Numbered from the stretch's first letter, positions 43,761 to 56,076 are shown. The stretch: 64,000 bases of DNA from Alnus glutinosa (GCF_958979055.1 NC_084896.1:1860001-1924000), one strand, 5' to 3'. A program made the numbers and translations. The notes: generated by a model from the letters alone, not told the origin.

Positions 43761-44803
43761 GTGACCTAAGTTGTAGGTCACAAGATGATTGATTGTGGGT
43801 CAAACGGGACCCACGTTGGGTTTGACCTGCCGTGACCCATCGGGTCGCCTTTGGTGCTAAGAAGAAACTATAAATTTTATTTTATTTTTTAAATAAAAAA
43901 ATAGGGGTATTTTAAGTATTTCAACTTCATATGTTTGATTTAATATTGAATTTTGACGTGCGGGTTGACATTGTAAACTTATGAAAGTCGGTGATTCTAA
44001 ATTGATACTTTTTAAAGTTTAAGAGTATGATTACAGAAGTGATGAAAGATTAAAATAAATAAGAGGGTGGACTTTGGGATTCTTCTTTTTGCCTAGATTT
44101 AACTAAAGTTTTTTTTTTTTAATTTTTTACTCAAACGGTGTCTTGTGAGCAAAATGTCTAAAAACAAAATTCTATCTTTCTCTCTCTTTCTAAAGAAGAA
44201 GACGGAGGAGGAGGTAACTGTAGGAGACAAGTAAGCGGGGCAATAGAGAAATGATTATTGTACAATTTTTGACATAATTCTTGTATAGCTCTAACAATTT
44301 TTTTTTTCTTTCCAAATTAACAATTAGATTTATTTTCCTATACGTGAGTCATACATATTTAATAATTAATTTTAAAAAAAGTTGTTAGAGTTGTAAAAAG
44401 TAATATAGAAGTTGTATTTGAACTTGTGAAACAAATAACCCTTTTAATTGTAATTTCCAATCTAGTTGGACCTAAGCTTGGCCATGCCCCACAAACGCTA
44501 GCTGATCCAATATAACTCAATCTGAAAAATTAATGTCTGCTAATGATGCCCAAAGACCACTAACGATAATAGTGAAAAATAACTATTTATGGTGTCCATA
44601 TTCTGGCCTGCGATGGCCCAAGCCAAGCAGTTTCGTAATTATTGAAACCAGAAGATTTGTCCAGGGTGGAGATTTGGGTGGTGCGGAAAGCGAAGGAGGA
44701 GACCCGGTAGATTTTTAAGAGCATCTCGGACAGATACTTTGTTTTGTTAGAAAGTTACTACAAATCAACTTTTAACAGTGGCAAGTGTGTTTTTACGTAC
44801 AAA

Positions 44804-44804
<1 letters not shown>

Positions 44805-44861
<57 letters not shown>
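44805..44861. repeat. (AT)n microsatellite
   Basis: About 28 uninterrupted TA units followed by a T-run. Confidence 0.95.
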
Positions 44862-44869
<8 letters not shown>

Positions 44870-45174
44870 TTTTAAAAGAAAAGAAAATTGGATATAATTT
44901 TTACATATTTTTTTAATAGCATAAAAGACACATATAGCTTTTAAGAGTTAATTTGTATTAGTTTCTTAAAAATCAATTTATAAGAAATTTATGCCGTTAT
45001 GTAATATGAATAATAACCATTTGATTTTGATGATTAATTAGATTGCAACAATTACTTAATTTAGACGTTGAATTTCAAAGATTACACATTTTACAGTATA
45101 TCCCATGTTCTTGTATATCATGACCGTCAAATGCGAGAAAATAAAATCTTGATTATTCAATCACACTAAATCTT

Positions 45175-45325
45175 AAGAGTAATGTTTCTTGCATACATTT
45201 TACACACACTTTGTACACAAAGTCCTATGTGGCACATTGTTTTAATTTTTTATTTTAATTTTTTAAATTTTAAAACAGCGTGCCACGTAGGACTTTGTAT
45301 ATATAGTGTGTGCAAAAAATATTAT
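45175..45325. mobile_element. foldback MITE, about 150 bp
   Basis: The left arm with ACAAAGTCCTATGTGGCAC pairs with the right arm GTGCCACGTAGGACTTTGTA (45279-45298 region). Outer parts TGCATACATTTTACACACAC and GTGTGTGCAAAAAATA also pair. The loop is TTTTAATT-rich. Confidence 0.65.
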
Positions 45326-45456
45326 TCAAATCCTAATAGGTCAAAGTAGCAATGGAGGGGCCAAGTTGTTAGCTAATGATGGTGATGGTGCTTGGACAGT
45401 TGGACTCATTAAAAAAACATCTAGCTATACTTTTAATTAGAAGGCAATGATATAAA

Positions 45457-46355
45457 TAGGGTTGTAAAAAAACCAGTCCGTTCGACAACCCGCTCAATAC
45501 CAACTCGATTTAGTTCTATTTGAATTTGAGCTCGATACTTTAGAAACTTGCTCGATTAGTAAGTGATATATACTCGACTCACTCGACAAATTTTGATAGG
45601 GGCTTGCAAATTTAACTTGTTTAAAGCTTGACCGGATCGCTCGTATGGCTTATTAGTTTGTTCATATCTCTTGTGTGTGTGCGCGCGCGCACTTGCGTAT
45701 ATTAATATATTACTAAAAGTGAGTTGTATACATTTAAGCATGTATAATAGTAATTAAATAATATATGTTATATATGTTACTTAATATTTATATGTGTGTG
45801 TATTAGTTACCATACTAACTAATTAGTTCATAAACTAACATATTAAATTATTAATAGTTAGTATATATATATCACATGACATATGGTTAACAATAGTTAT
45901 ATATTATACTTATATTATAGTTACTTAGTTATATAGAATATATTAGACTTATTACTTGCCAACATTATACATATATCATAGTTTATACTCTGTAGATATA
46001 TATAATAACATATTGTTAATTTGTTACTTATAAAATATAGTTATGTACTATATTTTATAATATACCTTATATAGTTGTATATTATATATTTATGTTGTTA
46101 ATAAATGTATAAAGATTATTCACAAACTCGAATTTGAACTCCGCTTCTAGTTGAGTCGAGCTTGTTAAGTAACTTGGCTTGGCTCGAGTGAAATTTTCAA
46201 CAAGCTTGAACTCGCTAGAATTTTAAACGAGCCAAGTTTGAAGACACATTTCATAGCTCGGCACAAGTTCGAACTCAACTATTTAAGCTTGACTCATAAA
46301 TGAGTCAGTCTTGAAATCTTAAAACTCGGCTCAAGCCAGCCCGATTAAATCCCTA
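45457..46355. mobile_element. non-autonomous hAT-type element with perfect 8-bp target duplication
   Basis: About 899 bp flanked by identical GATATAAA at 45449-45456 and 46356-46363. The ends are TAGGG and CCCTA, with looser pairing inward (TAGGGTTGTAAAAAAACCAG against TAGGGATTTAATCGGGCTGG). Subterminal regions carry repeated CTCGA/GAGCTCG and GGCTCGAGT-like motifs, as in hAT subterminal transposase-binding arrays. The middle is an AT-rich stretch of TATA/TGTTA repeats. No transposase frame. Confidence 0.8.
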
Positions 46356-46492
46356 GATATAAATGAGAGACGTGGAGATAAATATTTTTCAATATGCTCT
46401 TATCAATTTAGCAATATTTAACTTATAAATTATCCGAAGCATTATCTCATAGGTAGATTGGGATCTTCAACAATTTCTTGCCTTATTTATCA

Positions 46493-46663
46493 GAATAATT
46501 CTAGACGTCATACTCATGTCCATTTAATAATAATGTGACTTTTAAAATTATCATTTGACCAAAATTCAATAATGATCACTCAAAAATTCTATGGTGATTT
46601 TAAAATAAAAATCATTATTAAAAGGACATAAAAGAGATATGAGTATAATGTCTAGAATTACTC
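46493..46663. mobile_element. foldback MITE related to 8377-8569
   Basis: The ends GAATAATTCTAGACGTCATA and, as complement, GAGTAATTCTAGACATTATA are inverted repeats of about 28 bp. The centre AAAATTCAATAATGATC is shared with the kinesin-intron element. Confidence 0.7.
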
Positions 46664-46915
46664 CATTTGCCGAACTACCTACATGGGTCCTATATATAGA
46701 AACTCTAGAAACTCTCACATTTGCTGTATCAATTACTAGCAATCAAGATAGCAAAATTACTTTTGAATCTCTATCCCCCATAGTCGGTCCAAGTATGCCA
46801 AGTGATTAAAAGGTTTTTTTTTTTTTTTTTTTTGGCAACTCCTTAAAACACAAAGCACTCTTCAAAACAAAAAAAACATGTCTAGAATTCTTATTCAAAA
46901 AAAAAAAAAAACACC

Positions 46916-47552
46916 TTATTGGTTCTTGTGGTTTGACAATTTTATTTTTTGCCCATTGTCTTTTCATTTGTATCACAGATGGTACCTGTGCTATGGGAAA
47001 AGACGGAGATGGTACCTTCGTCAATTTTTCAGTCCAAAATTAATGTCTAGTCATGTCATCAGACAAGTGTCGGTGTAATAATACAATACCTGTCCCCAGA
47101 TGAAACGTTAGCGCTGACTAGTTTGGCTACCATATATATATATTTTTTTTAAAAAAAAAGAAAAAAAAAATTGTAGGGGTGGCTGGCACCCCATTTTAGC
47201 CACTCCCTTGGCCAAAATGGGGGTGGTTGGCCACCCCCATGTGGCCTAAAGGGGTGGTTGAGCCACACCTATAATTTTATTTATTTATTTTTTTAAATCC
47301 TTAATATATATATATATATATGTATGGTAGCTAAGTTAGTGCTGATGTGGCGCTGACGTTGCATCTAGGGACAAGTGTCGCATTATTACACCAACACTTG
47401 TCAGATGACATGGCTAGACGTTAGTTTTGGACGGAAAAATGGACGGAGGTACAATCTCTGTCGTTTCTCATAGCATAGGTACCATTTGTGATACAAATGA
47501 AAGCATATTGGGCAAAAAATAAAGTTGTTAAACCACATGTACCATTATTGTG
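46916..47552. mobile_element. long-TIR foldback element, Mutator-like
   Basis: Terminal inverted repeats of about 225-245 bp (about 46916-47140 and about 47307-47552) match at roughly three quarters of positions; for example CATTTGTATCACAGATGGTA on the left against the complement of TACCATTTGTGATACAAATG on the right. The loop holds a GC-richer core built from CCAAAATGGGGGTGG and GGCCACCCCCA, itself near-palindromic. Long TIRs without a gene suggest a non-autonomous MULE or foldback element. Target duplication not resolved. Confidence 0.7.
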
Positions 47553-49797
47553 TTTAACCCTAATAAATATGCCTAGTACACTTATAAAATGAAAAGAAAA
47601 ATATGAATAAATTAATTAAGACAAAAAAAGTCACCAATTAGTATGTAGCATCTCAATATGCATAAAAGTGAGATAGAAACATTATTGGTTCTACAAAAAT
47701 ACTTTTCTTTGATGTATGAAACAGTATTCATTGAGCTTCCATTGTTGAAATAGTTATGCTATTTTGTGAGTAATTTCTTGCAATGTCAATTATTGGATTT
47801 GTGTCCATCATATTTTGACCTGTGGTAAGCGCTGGTTGCTTGGGTTTAGGTAGAGGTGCATGTTTATTGCTAATCATTGAGACTACCTCAGGCATGGTAG
47901 GTCAATCAGTTGGGTTGTCTTGGACACAAAGAAGGCTAATCTTAATGAATCTCACCATAATAGACATAGAAGAAGGATACCTTATTGTTGGATCCATCAA
48001 CTCCAAACTTCGATCATCTATCCACAACTCCTAAGCCTAGTATCATTTCAAATAAATGTAAGTTTTATTGAAAGCTAAGGGCATTTCAATTTAATTATAA
48101 GACTAATGTACAAATTAAACATAAGGGATTTGGGAGGGTATAAAAGCTACTCACGTATATAAGAAGATTGAGTGAACTTCTATTATAGAATCCAATATTC
48201 TTCTTGCCACTTATAATCTCTAGGAGTAATACTCCAAAGCTAAATACATTAGACTTTATTGAGCACAAACCATCCATAGCATGCTCGGGAAATTTAGTAA
48301 ATGAATTTATTAGTAGTTGACTCAACGAATTGAGCTGAGAAGAGTAACATTATATACCACACGAATATACTACTTTTATCCCACCATGTTGATGTAGGGC
48401 TGATCAATTGCTACTACACCTTGTCGTATCAGGATACTGGAATAAAAGTGGGATTTTGGCGTGATATATAGCGTTCCTCAGTTGAGAATTGCAAATAAAG
48501 TGCTACCATGGAACTACAACTTTTACTAGAAGCCCCTTACAAGCTTGAATAGTTGATAAAATAATTAAATAAAAAATTTGATTTTTTAATTTAATTAGTT
48601 AGTGATTAACTTATTAATCATACAATCTTAATTGTTTTATCAATTATGAACTATCAAATAAGTTTGTAAAAATGTTGTAGTTAGAACTGTAGTACTTCAA
48701 GTGTTTTCTTTGCATATACTAGATGTGAAATATATTGCATACTTACTAAGTTCCGACAATTCGATATGTGTTTGTTTGTATTTCATGTTCTCCAACTATT
48801 CAAGCAAGCCTAAAATTTGATATTTTTGGATTCATTTCACTATCCAGTAGAATGTTACTAGGTTTTAGATCTCTATGTATGATCCGTAATCTTGAATATT
48901 GATGTAGATAAAGAAGTCATTGAGCAATTCCTTCAATAATGCGTATGCGTTTCCTCCAATCTAACATCTTTTTCCTGCTTTGAACTGTTTAAACAGTACA
49001 ACTAAGAAAATTATTGCCAAAAAAAAAATTAAAAGAAAAAAGTATCATAAAAAAGCATGATAATGAAACATGGACGAACCAAAAAGGTAGAAATCCAAAC
49101 TTTTATGGGGCATGTACTCATATATTAACATTTTTTTTTCTTCTTGCTCAATATAACAACCCAAGAGTCTAACTAGATTTTTGTGCTGGATTTTGGCAAT
49201 TAATATTGTCTCATTTTTTAACTCCTCAAGCCTCTGTCTAGATCTTTTTGAAAGCATTTTTACAGCAATTTCTTGCCCCTTAGGTGATTCTCCCTATGAA
49301 AGAGAACCATAAGCTTTTTAAACTTTCATTAAATTTTACCATTATGGGTTGTCTTAATTGTTTTGAAGCAAATTCATGAGAAGAATGAATCTTATATACC
49401 TTGTAGACTTGTCCGAAGCCTCCTTCTCCAAGCTTATTAGTTGTTGAGAAATTATTAGTTGTAGCTGATATGCTCTCATAACTGAACAGTGGTAACTCAA
49501 CATCATTCTTCTCTCTTTTATTCAGATTATTGTCGGTGTTCATTCCACCACTGATTGCATGGAATTCAATATCAAAATCAAATAATAGTAGATTTTTGCT
49601 TGAATTGTTTTGTCCTGTTTGATATAAATTGATAAGAGCATTCATAATGAGTTCTTTGAAATTTCTAAAATTTTAATTCTAAAAATATACTTTTATTGAT
49701 TTGGCTAGTCACTTTTTAAAACTATAAATAACAAACCCTCTAAATGTTTATCTACTTTCAATTCAAACTGGAAAATAAAGAGACTTCTAATTAACAG

Positions 49798-51272
49798 TGT
49801 GTGTGAACAGTGTGCAACAAAATATTAAATGCGGAATTAAAGGAGACAAATATTTTGTTGGCAAAGTAGAAACTCAATTAAGAGAAAAACAACTCTGGAA
49901 CAGCCAAACCCAAGATATCCACTATTTAGAAGACAAAGCTAGTTACAAAGTAGTAACACTTACATACTCTTGATGTAGTGGTCGTACCATGAACTCTGAC
50001 GTGTAACCCAACACGAATGCCTCCTACCTGAAGGGGTCTTCAATGGAATCCTTTACCTTAGGACCAACTCCTAAGATAGATTTTACAACTGATCAAATCA
50101 CACACTGGCAAAAGCTAGAGAGCTAGCAGATCTTCAATATCTCCTTAAACACCATTTCTAAGCTATAAGGAATTCACCACCGAATTTTGTGTCGAATGCA
50201 TGCCTAGAACTCCTTATTTATAGGCTTTAGAAGCCCTAATTCAAGTAAAAAACGGAGTCTCTGGCACGCACGTCCAGACGGTAACCTTGGGCATCCAAAC
50301 GGGCAACTGTTTCTGTGTCCGAAAAGCAATTCTGGAAAATTCTAAATTTTTTGGCAGGGCCGTCTGGACGCTTGATGTTTCCACCGTCCGGACGATTCTA
50401 TTGGCCGTCCAGACCATCAATTTACAACATTTTTTGTTAGCTTTCCAACGACGCCGATTTCGTCCCAATCCGATATTTGAGTAAAAAGTTATGACCAAAA
50501 TACCAGAGGGTGTCCGGACGGCTTAACTGAGCGTCTGGATGGTTAACTACAACCGCCTTTTCAAAATAGCACTGAAAGCTTCCATAACAAGGCTGCGTTC
50601 GGACGGTGTTGCCCTAACGTCCGGACGGTTGCACTTTGACTGCACTTAATTACTATAATAAGGCTTTGAGCGTTTAGAGCCTGAAGGCTGATATTTGGAC
50701 GGTTGAACTGGTGCACGCAATTTCCATATATGATGCTTGATTGTCCGGACCATGAAGATTGAAGTCCGGACGGTTGAACTTTGTATGCACGACTTGCCTT
50801 ATATAGGACATCGTCCGGACGGGATCACACATCGTTCGGACGGTTTCAGCCGTCTTCCCATAACGGTGTCTTGATGCAGAAACCCTAATACTTGTCAAAC
50901 ACTGAATGGCGTCCGGACGGTATAGTCACGTTGTCCGGATGAATTTATTGGAACATTGGGATTTTCTCGAACTCTGAAGAGCGTCCAGACGATTTGCCAT
51001 TACGTCCGGACAAATGGAAACTTGAACTATTCGAAGCTTCTAGACATTGATGGGCGTCCGGACGAAAAGTTTTTGTCGTTTGGATGGATGTTGCTGACTG
51101 ATGAGCGTCCGGACGGAATACCACGTCGTTCGGATGGATGCAAGGGAACTGAACTGACTAATTTGAATTCTGCACTGAATCTTTTTGAAGCTCATAACTG
51201 AAGTGTAGACTTTGAATAAAGCAGGATCCCTGTGAAAGTAGCAACATTACATAGAAGTGATTTTGTCCAACA
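49798..51272 (-). mobile_element. solo LTR of about 1.5 kb in the receptor-kinase pseudogene intron
   Basis: On the minus strand it starts TGTTGGACAAAATCACTTC (51272 downward). It then has a long U3 rich in GTCCGGAC sites, a TATA box (CTATAAATAAGG near 50225), and a long R/U5 with CAGTTGTAAAATC and GTTACTACTTTGTAAC, ending in a GTGTG/CACAC-rich stretch near 49798. No primer site, internal region or second LTR is present, so it looks like the product of LTR-LTR recombination. The left boundary is ambiguous by 10-20 bp because of the TG repeats, and I could not confirm a target duplication. Confidence 0.65.
50272..51135. repeat. diverged minisatellite of paired GTCCGGAC palindromes in the LTR U3
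   Basis: Octamers related to the palindrome GTCCGGAC start at 50272, 50362, 50386, 50407, 50512, 50533, 50597, 50619, 50693, 50743, 50764, 50813, 50834, 50911, 50933, 50983, 51004, 51056, 51078, 51107 and 51128. Most form pairs 21-22 bp apart, and pairs recur about every 70-75 bp. Between pairs the sequence often includes GAACT or TTGAACT words. Decay is mainly C-to-T or G-to-A within the site. Confidence 0.85.
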
Positions 51273-51836
51273 TAATGCAACTAACACAAAAACTAACACA
51301 AGCCAAACGTTTTAGAGCATTCAATGCAAAAAATAATATAAAAAAAATTGTAATATTCATTTTTTTGGCTCTTTGAATGTAAAGAGGGGTTTTGACAAAT
51401 CTTAAATTTAACATTCAATAAAGAGCTTGTTAAATGATAATTTTTGTTGATTTTGTTAAAAATTTAAAGAAAAACCAAATATAAAAGCTTTACGAGTACT
51501 CTAAAAATTAGTCGATCACTTTATGACCTTAAGAAGAAATTCAAGGCTTGAGGTGACATCATTAGAGTTCACCAGTGTTCAATCACTATGTGCATTGCCA
51601 GTACCCTAAGGTGAGTAAGTTTATTTAGTCATTTTCGTAAATAAATGTTATACTCATTCCCATTTCAGTGAAATGACCAAATAACGGGTTGGAGTTTGTA
51701 GGAGGATCCCCACAAACTGACGACACTAAGTGTTTTTCATTGTCTGGGAATAAGAAAAGTGTGTTAAGTGATATTCTCTAAGTGTTTCGAGTGCACTCCT
51801 GAGTATTGAGTCCTCCTTTAGAAAATAAATAAATAA

Positions 51837-51868
<32 letters not shown>

Positions 51869-53844
51869 GCTCTTGAAAGACTCTATAGGTGATTCTATTC
51901 CTTACAAATTTGTATCAGAGTCATGGATCAGTTTTTGCTTAAATGAGTGTCTTGGTTTAGCTCCGATAAAGAGTGTGGATGGCTCTTGAAGCAAAGTTGC
52001 ATTTGGTGACATATAATTGGTGCAACTTTTGTATGTGTGACACTCTTGAATTTGTAAAGGACGTGCGAGTGTCGAGTCTTACGTTGAGAGAAAAAACAAA
52101 GAAAAAATAAAATGAGTAGTTAATCTAGATTGGTGGACTCAAATATAAGCTCAATCTTTTGGGTTCAAATGGTATATATATACATATTAATAATGTGCTG
52201 TTGGTGAACTCCCTAGGATTGATTCTCTACCTAACTCTAAGAACAAGGATTTGTCACAGTTTTCTGGGGATGGTTAGGACGTCTACATTTACCTATGCGT
52301 TTGAGTCGTTTGAGATTTCTTTTGTTTGAAAAACAAATGAAGAGACATAAGATAAGGATGATAAGCCCCGTTGCTGTGACCAACACAGCTACCCATTTTT
52401 TGCCTGACTATGATGACAAGAATCACTGTTAGCTCAACCATAACAGAGAATGAAGTATAATTAGTTCATAACGAAAATAACATAAATTTGTCTATATTTC
52501 ATTTCACCTATAAGACTTTGATGCTCAGCAGCAGAAAGTCTGAGATAGATACCTTGTCCAATACTCTCGGGGCCGCCATATGAGAGTTGCTCTAAGTTCA
52601 AAAGAACTCCTTCCCATATCATACAGTACCCACTCCTATTATAAGCATAAGCTGTGCAAGAACAATTTTCCAAGCAATCCAGTTCACATCTTCTAGCACT
52701 CATGGCGGAATGTGCTTTCGGGTAAACAGGTAATCGCATGTTTGAAATTTTCAGGAACCAATCTCTTCCTTCCAAAAACGTACTATTTTCACATTCCAAA
52801 AGAGATTTCCTCACACAGCCACCTGACCAATCATTTAGTGCGGTGTTTTCCATAGAAAATGGTTTAAAACCTTTTAGACATTCACAGGGGCTCGAGGAAT
52901 TCTCATGGAACACGCCAAATGCACCACAAGAAGCATACACATCAGATAGTTCACTCGGATATGACCGAAATAAAGTCCATTCCAAAGGGCCAGACAGCCA
53001 CACCATTAGCAGCATCTCTCCTGTTGAGTTCAACACAATTTTAGAACGGAAATCAAAAGGATCGAGGAGAGAATATGTAAAAATATATCTTCCATTTAAT
53101 TCATTTGGCAGAAAACCGTAGATGAAGCGAGAATCCCGGCTTATCTCAGGAACAAAGGTGAAGCCGAGAGTTGTTTCATTCCAAAGTCCAGAAGTCCAAT
53201 AGATTTGGGATCTGTTCCACGTTAAGAAATATTGATTGCTTCCATTTGGGTCTAACCCCAACGAGAACAGACCCGGTGCCGGATCTTCTGAACTTGTCCA
53301 TGAAATGAGCTGCTGTGGTTTTCCAGTAATGTTATCGATCCCAAAGCTTTGCCTCTGGCAGCCATGTATCGGTTGGATGGTCGAAACGCTCCCAAAATAT
53401 ACAAGACACGTTCGACCTGTTTCTCAAAACAAAATTCCCATCATCACCAAGCACTGCTTCAGACATATTTGACCCGGGAAATGTCAAACTTGTCGACCAA
53501 AATGGGACCTTGGAGAAACCTTCAAACAGGAGTAGATTACCATCTTCTGAGAGGATAAGCCTTGAGGAAGATGGGTCAGACAAAGGGTTTTCTCTATTTG
53601 CCACCCAAACAATGTTCCTGTCATCAAATTTTTTTTTATACCATATGCCCAGGTAGATGTTTGAAGAAGTCCCTGGTATGAAGAAACCGAGCTCAAAATC
53701 GCTACCTTGACATGGTATGGTCTCGCCCTTTGAAAAGGAAAGAGAGTTACCTGGTGAAAGTGTATCACCATCTATGGAGAAGCATGGTCTGTAATGACAC
53801 AGGATTATAAGCACATAAAATAAGAGCCATGGCCTACTCCTCAT

Positions 53845-56076
53845 GTTTACTCGTCACGCCGGCAATAAAACTTGAAACTTTTCTCGTGACAAAGATCACT
53901 TGCAAAAGATTGCTGGCTATTTCTTGCAGAACGTATTACAGTTTTACGTATTCATCTATGATTAGCTGGAGGTTGGCATGGTGAACTGAAGACAGTTACA
54001 TGAGCTGCTGGCAGAGCTTCATCTCCCATGCACGTGTTTAGCATTTAGCATGACTGATTACACGATAGTTCGCTTAGTTGTTTTCTTTCTGTTAACCAGT
54101 TTCAGTTTTCCATGTTCGAATATAAGCAGATATGTATCATTTGATTCATTTTAATGAGAATTCAGAATATTCCCTCATCTCTCTCTCTCTTTTATTCCGC
54201 ACACTCTGTTATGCTCTGTTTTGTGAAATGGTATCAGAGCAATAATCGATTGCTTCTGTTTTCCTCTTTTCTTTCTCAATTCATGGATCCTTTATCTCTC
54301 ATGCATGGCTTCCACAATATCTCTATTTACATTATATTTTAATTAAATATTTTACGTGTTGAGCTTCATTTATTAAAATGGAGTTTAAATTTACACGTGA
54401 AAGAGAATGCTAAAGCATTTAATTAATTAATTAAATTTATCTCTTCCTATCGATTTAAATTTTTAAAATAAATAATGATTTAACATAACATTTGAAAAAC
54501 AGTAAGCTCTTCCTATATTAATGTCAATATCTTTCATTCTCTAAAGTGACTTCAAGTATCAACTTGACTCAAATTTTTAGCTCCATGATCATAATTCTTG
54601 GGATAACAGTAAGGATGGGCTCTTTAGTAGATGGAATTCTCTCCATTTTAAACGAAATAGATAAAATTATATCCATTTTATAATTAGAATTTAAAGTTTA
54701 CATATCTAATTTTAAAACATAATTAACTACGTACCTACATATAAAAAAGATAATTACAAAGAGTATAAAAAAGTGGCATTTGCAGGAAATACAACCCAAG
54801 TCGTCGGAGGAGAGCACTGGGTTGTATTTCATGTTAGATGTGTTTGTGTATTCTCTAGTTTCTATGTACAGTTGTTTATGTGTGGCTCAAGTTTTACCGA
54901 AATTTTCTTTGTTAGGGGGCTGATTTGTAATTTTAGTAAAATTTGAGATTCTGTATATGTAATTGTTTTTTAAGTCAGATCCTTTTGGCTTAAGAGTGGT
55001 GGGGGTATGTCCCTAATTTCTCATGATGTAGCATGTGGGCTTTCAGATGTTTTAATAGCACATGCTATTAGTTCAAAAAAAAGAAAGAAAGCGGCCTTTA
55101 CCTTCAGTTTTCAAAAAAAAAAAAAAAAGAGCACCCTCATATCTCAATAATTAACTACCTATAAATTTCATGCACAGATGGCACACAAGCAGTGGTTTGG
55201 TGATCTCAATAAAATTTCCAAAGAGGTTTGTCACGGAATAGGGAGTGGTTTCAACTCTCCGCAATGGAGAATAACACCCACACGCTTAATTAGTATTAGT
55301 CGCATTGGGTTCCATTAATGTTTTGATGAGGTTAGAGCGGTTATGACTTAATTAATCTTAAGAAAAGTATATGCAGTTCCCATTGTCTATCTTTACAAAC
55401 ACAACACTTTTTCATCTCCATTTTAAGGCATCGACATAGAGACATCATACAGATAATGGAAAGCTTGTCGTGTAACAATAGAGGTATGTTATTCTCATAC
55501 TTGATCTATGCATGCTACGGAGAAAGAGCAAAATTATCAAGGAAACTTCACAAAATTCCCTTGAACTCTCATTCGATTTGAAACTATTTCTTTAAAGTTT
55601 AAAAACTTTCAATTCTTATTATTAATATGTCATATTTTTAACAGGTAACATTTTTCATACCGTTCAATGCATGAAACAATTTAAATTAACATAATTTGAG
55701 AATCTACAATTTTAAAAAAATTTATAAGGGATCCTTATCCTTTTCAACCGGCGTGTCACGCTCAATCTACCATTTTTTTTTTTTTCATTAAGATTGATTT
55801 AAAGGTAAATTAAACATAAACTAAAAATACTAAAAAAAAAAAAAAAAGTTAAATATGTCATTGAGTTTGTCTATCCAAAAAGGCTTTTAAGAAAAAGCCC
55901 ATTTTCTCATTACACAATTTTGAGCTTTTTTCTTTTAAAAAAAGTCAAGTAAATACTTTTTAAATTTGTTATTAAACGAACACAACTTTTTTTTAATCTC
56001 AAACAAGCTCTAAAAATTGGTGAATACAACACAAACGATAAGTGCGGGTGTGGCTGGGAGCAAGCGAAGAGAGAAT
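53845..56076. other. intergenic between divergent pseudogene and CRM gene
   Basis: No gene seen. It holds an LTR remnant at about 54030-54240. At about 54780-55090 is a stretch that ends in A-rich runs (AAAAAAAGAAAGAAAG) and could be the 3' end of a non-LTR element or processed transcript. Several T/A homopolymers follow, and the last 100 bases are the CRM gene leader. Confidence 0.5.
54030..54240 (+). mobile_element. LTR remnant with primer-binding site
   Basis: TGGTATCAGAGC at 54229-54240 is an exact copy of the initiator-Met tRNA primer site. It is preceded by a CT-rich segment ending CTCTGTTTTGTGAAA, as at the 3' edge of a 5' LTR. The upstream LTR boundary is not defined, and no retroelement protein follows, only a short frame. 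It is probably a truncated LTR plus leader. Confidence 0.5.

Larger units (their letters stand above)
36502..47727. other. 11.2-kb gene-poor region dense in repeats
   Basis: After the Mei2-like 3' UTR (to about 36870) no conserved gene is seen. Main contents in order: AT-rich DNA with many TTTTAAA runs; a tandem segmental duplication 38338-41245; an LTR element 41251-43366 with a nested MITE; a repeat relic at 43455-43760; (AT)n at 44805-44861; a foldback at 45175-45325; a hAT element at 45457-46355; a MITE at 46493-46663; and a long-TIR foldback element at 46916-47552. The short frame 44533-44718 has no recognisable features. Confidence 0.6.
47728..53844 (-). pseudogene. G-type lectin S-receptor-like Ser/Thr kinase, decayed
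   Basis: All seven usual exons can be traced: 53844-52508 (signal peptide, B-lectin, S-locus glycoprotein, PAN), 52403-52293 (membrane segment WVAVLVTATGLIILILCLF), 49614-49400 (juxtamembrane and [11 protein letters not shown]), 49293-49080 (catalytic lysine in EIAVKML), 48984-48747 (HRDLKPSN), about 48300-48155, and 48036-47728. Damage: a one-base insertion at 53343-53345 shifts the frame inside exon 1 (LPEAKL continues one frame over as GIDNITGK). In-frame stops occur after EGIAQ, after NFRLA, at A-stop-ELW and at TD-stop-PTM. The DFG motif is changed to NFR, and the PEY region reads PEHAM. Splice sites mostly survive. A 1.5-kb solo LTR sits in the intron between the membrane and kinase exons. 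The family senses external signals at the plasma membrane; this copy cannot make a full receptor, though the exon-1 frame could still yield a short secreted lectin fragment of about 170 residues. Confidence 0.9.

Noticed and set aside
50272..51135. CRISPR-like array, because of regularly repeated short sites
   Set aside because: Nuclear plant DNA, repeats of only 8-11 bp, irregular intervening sequence and location inside an LTR.
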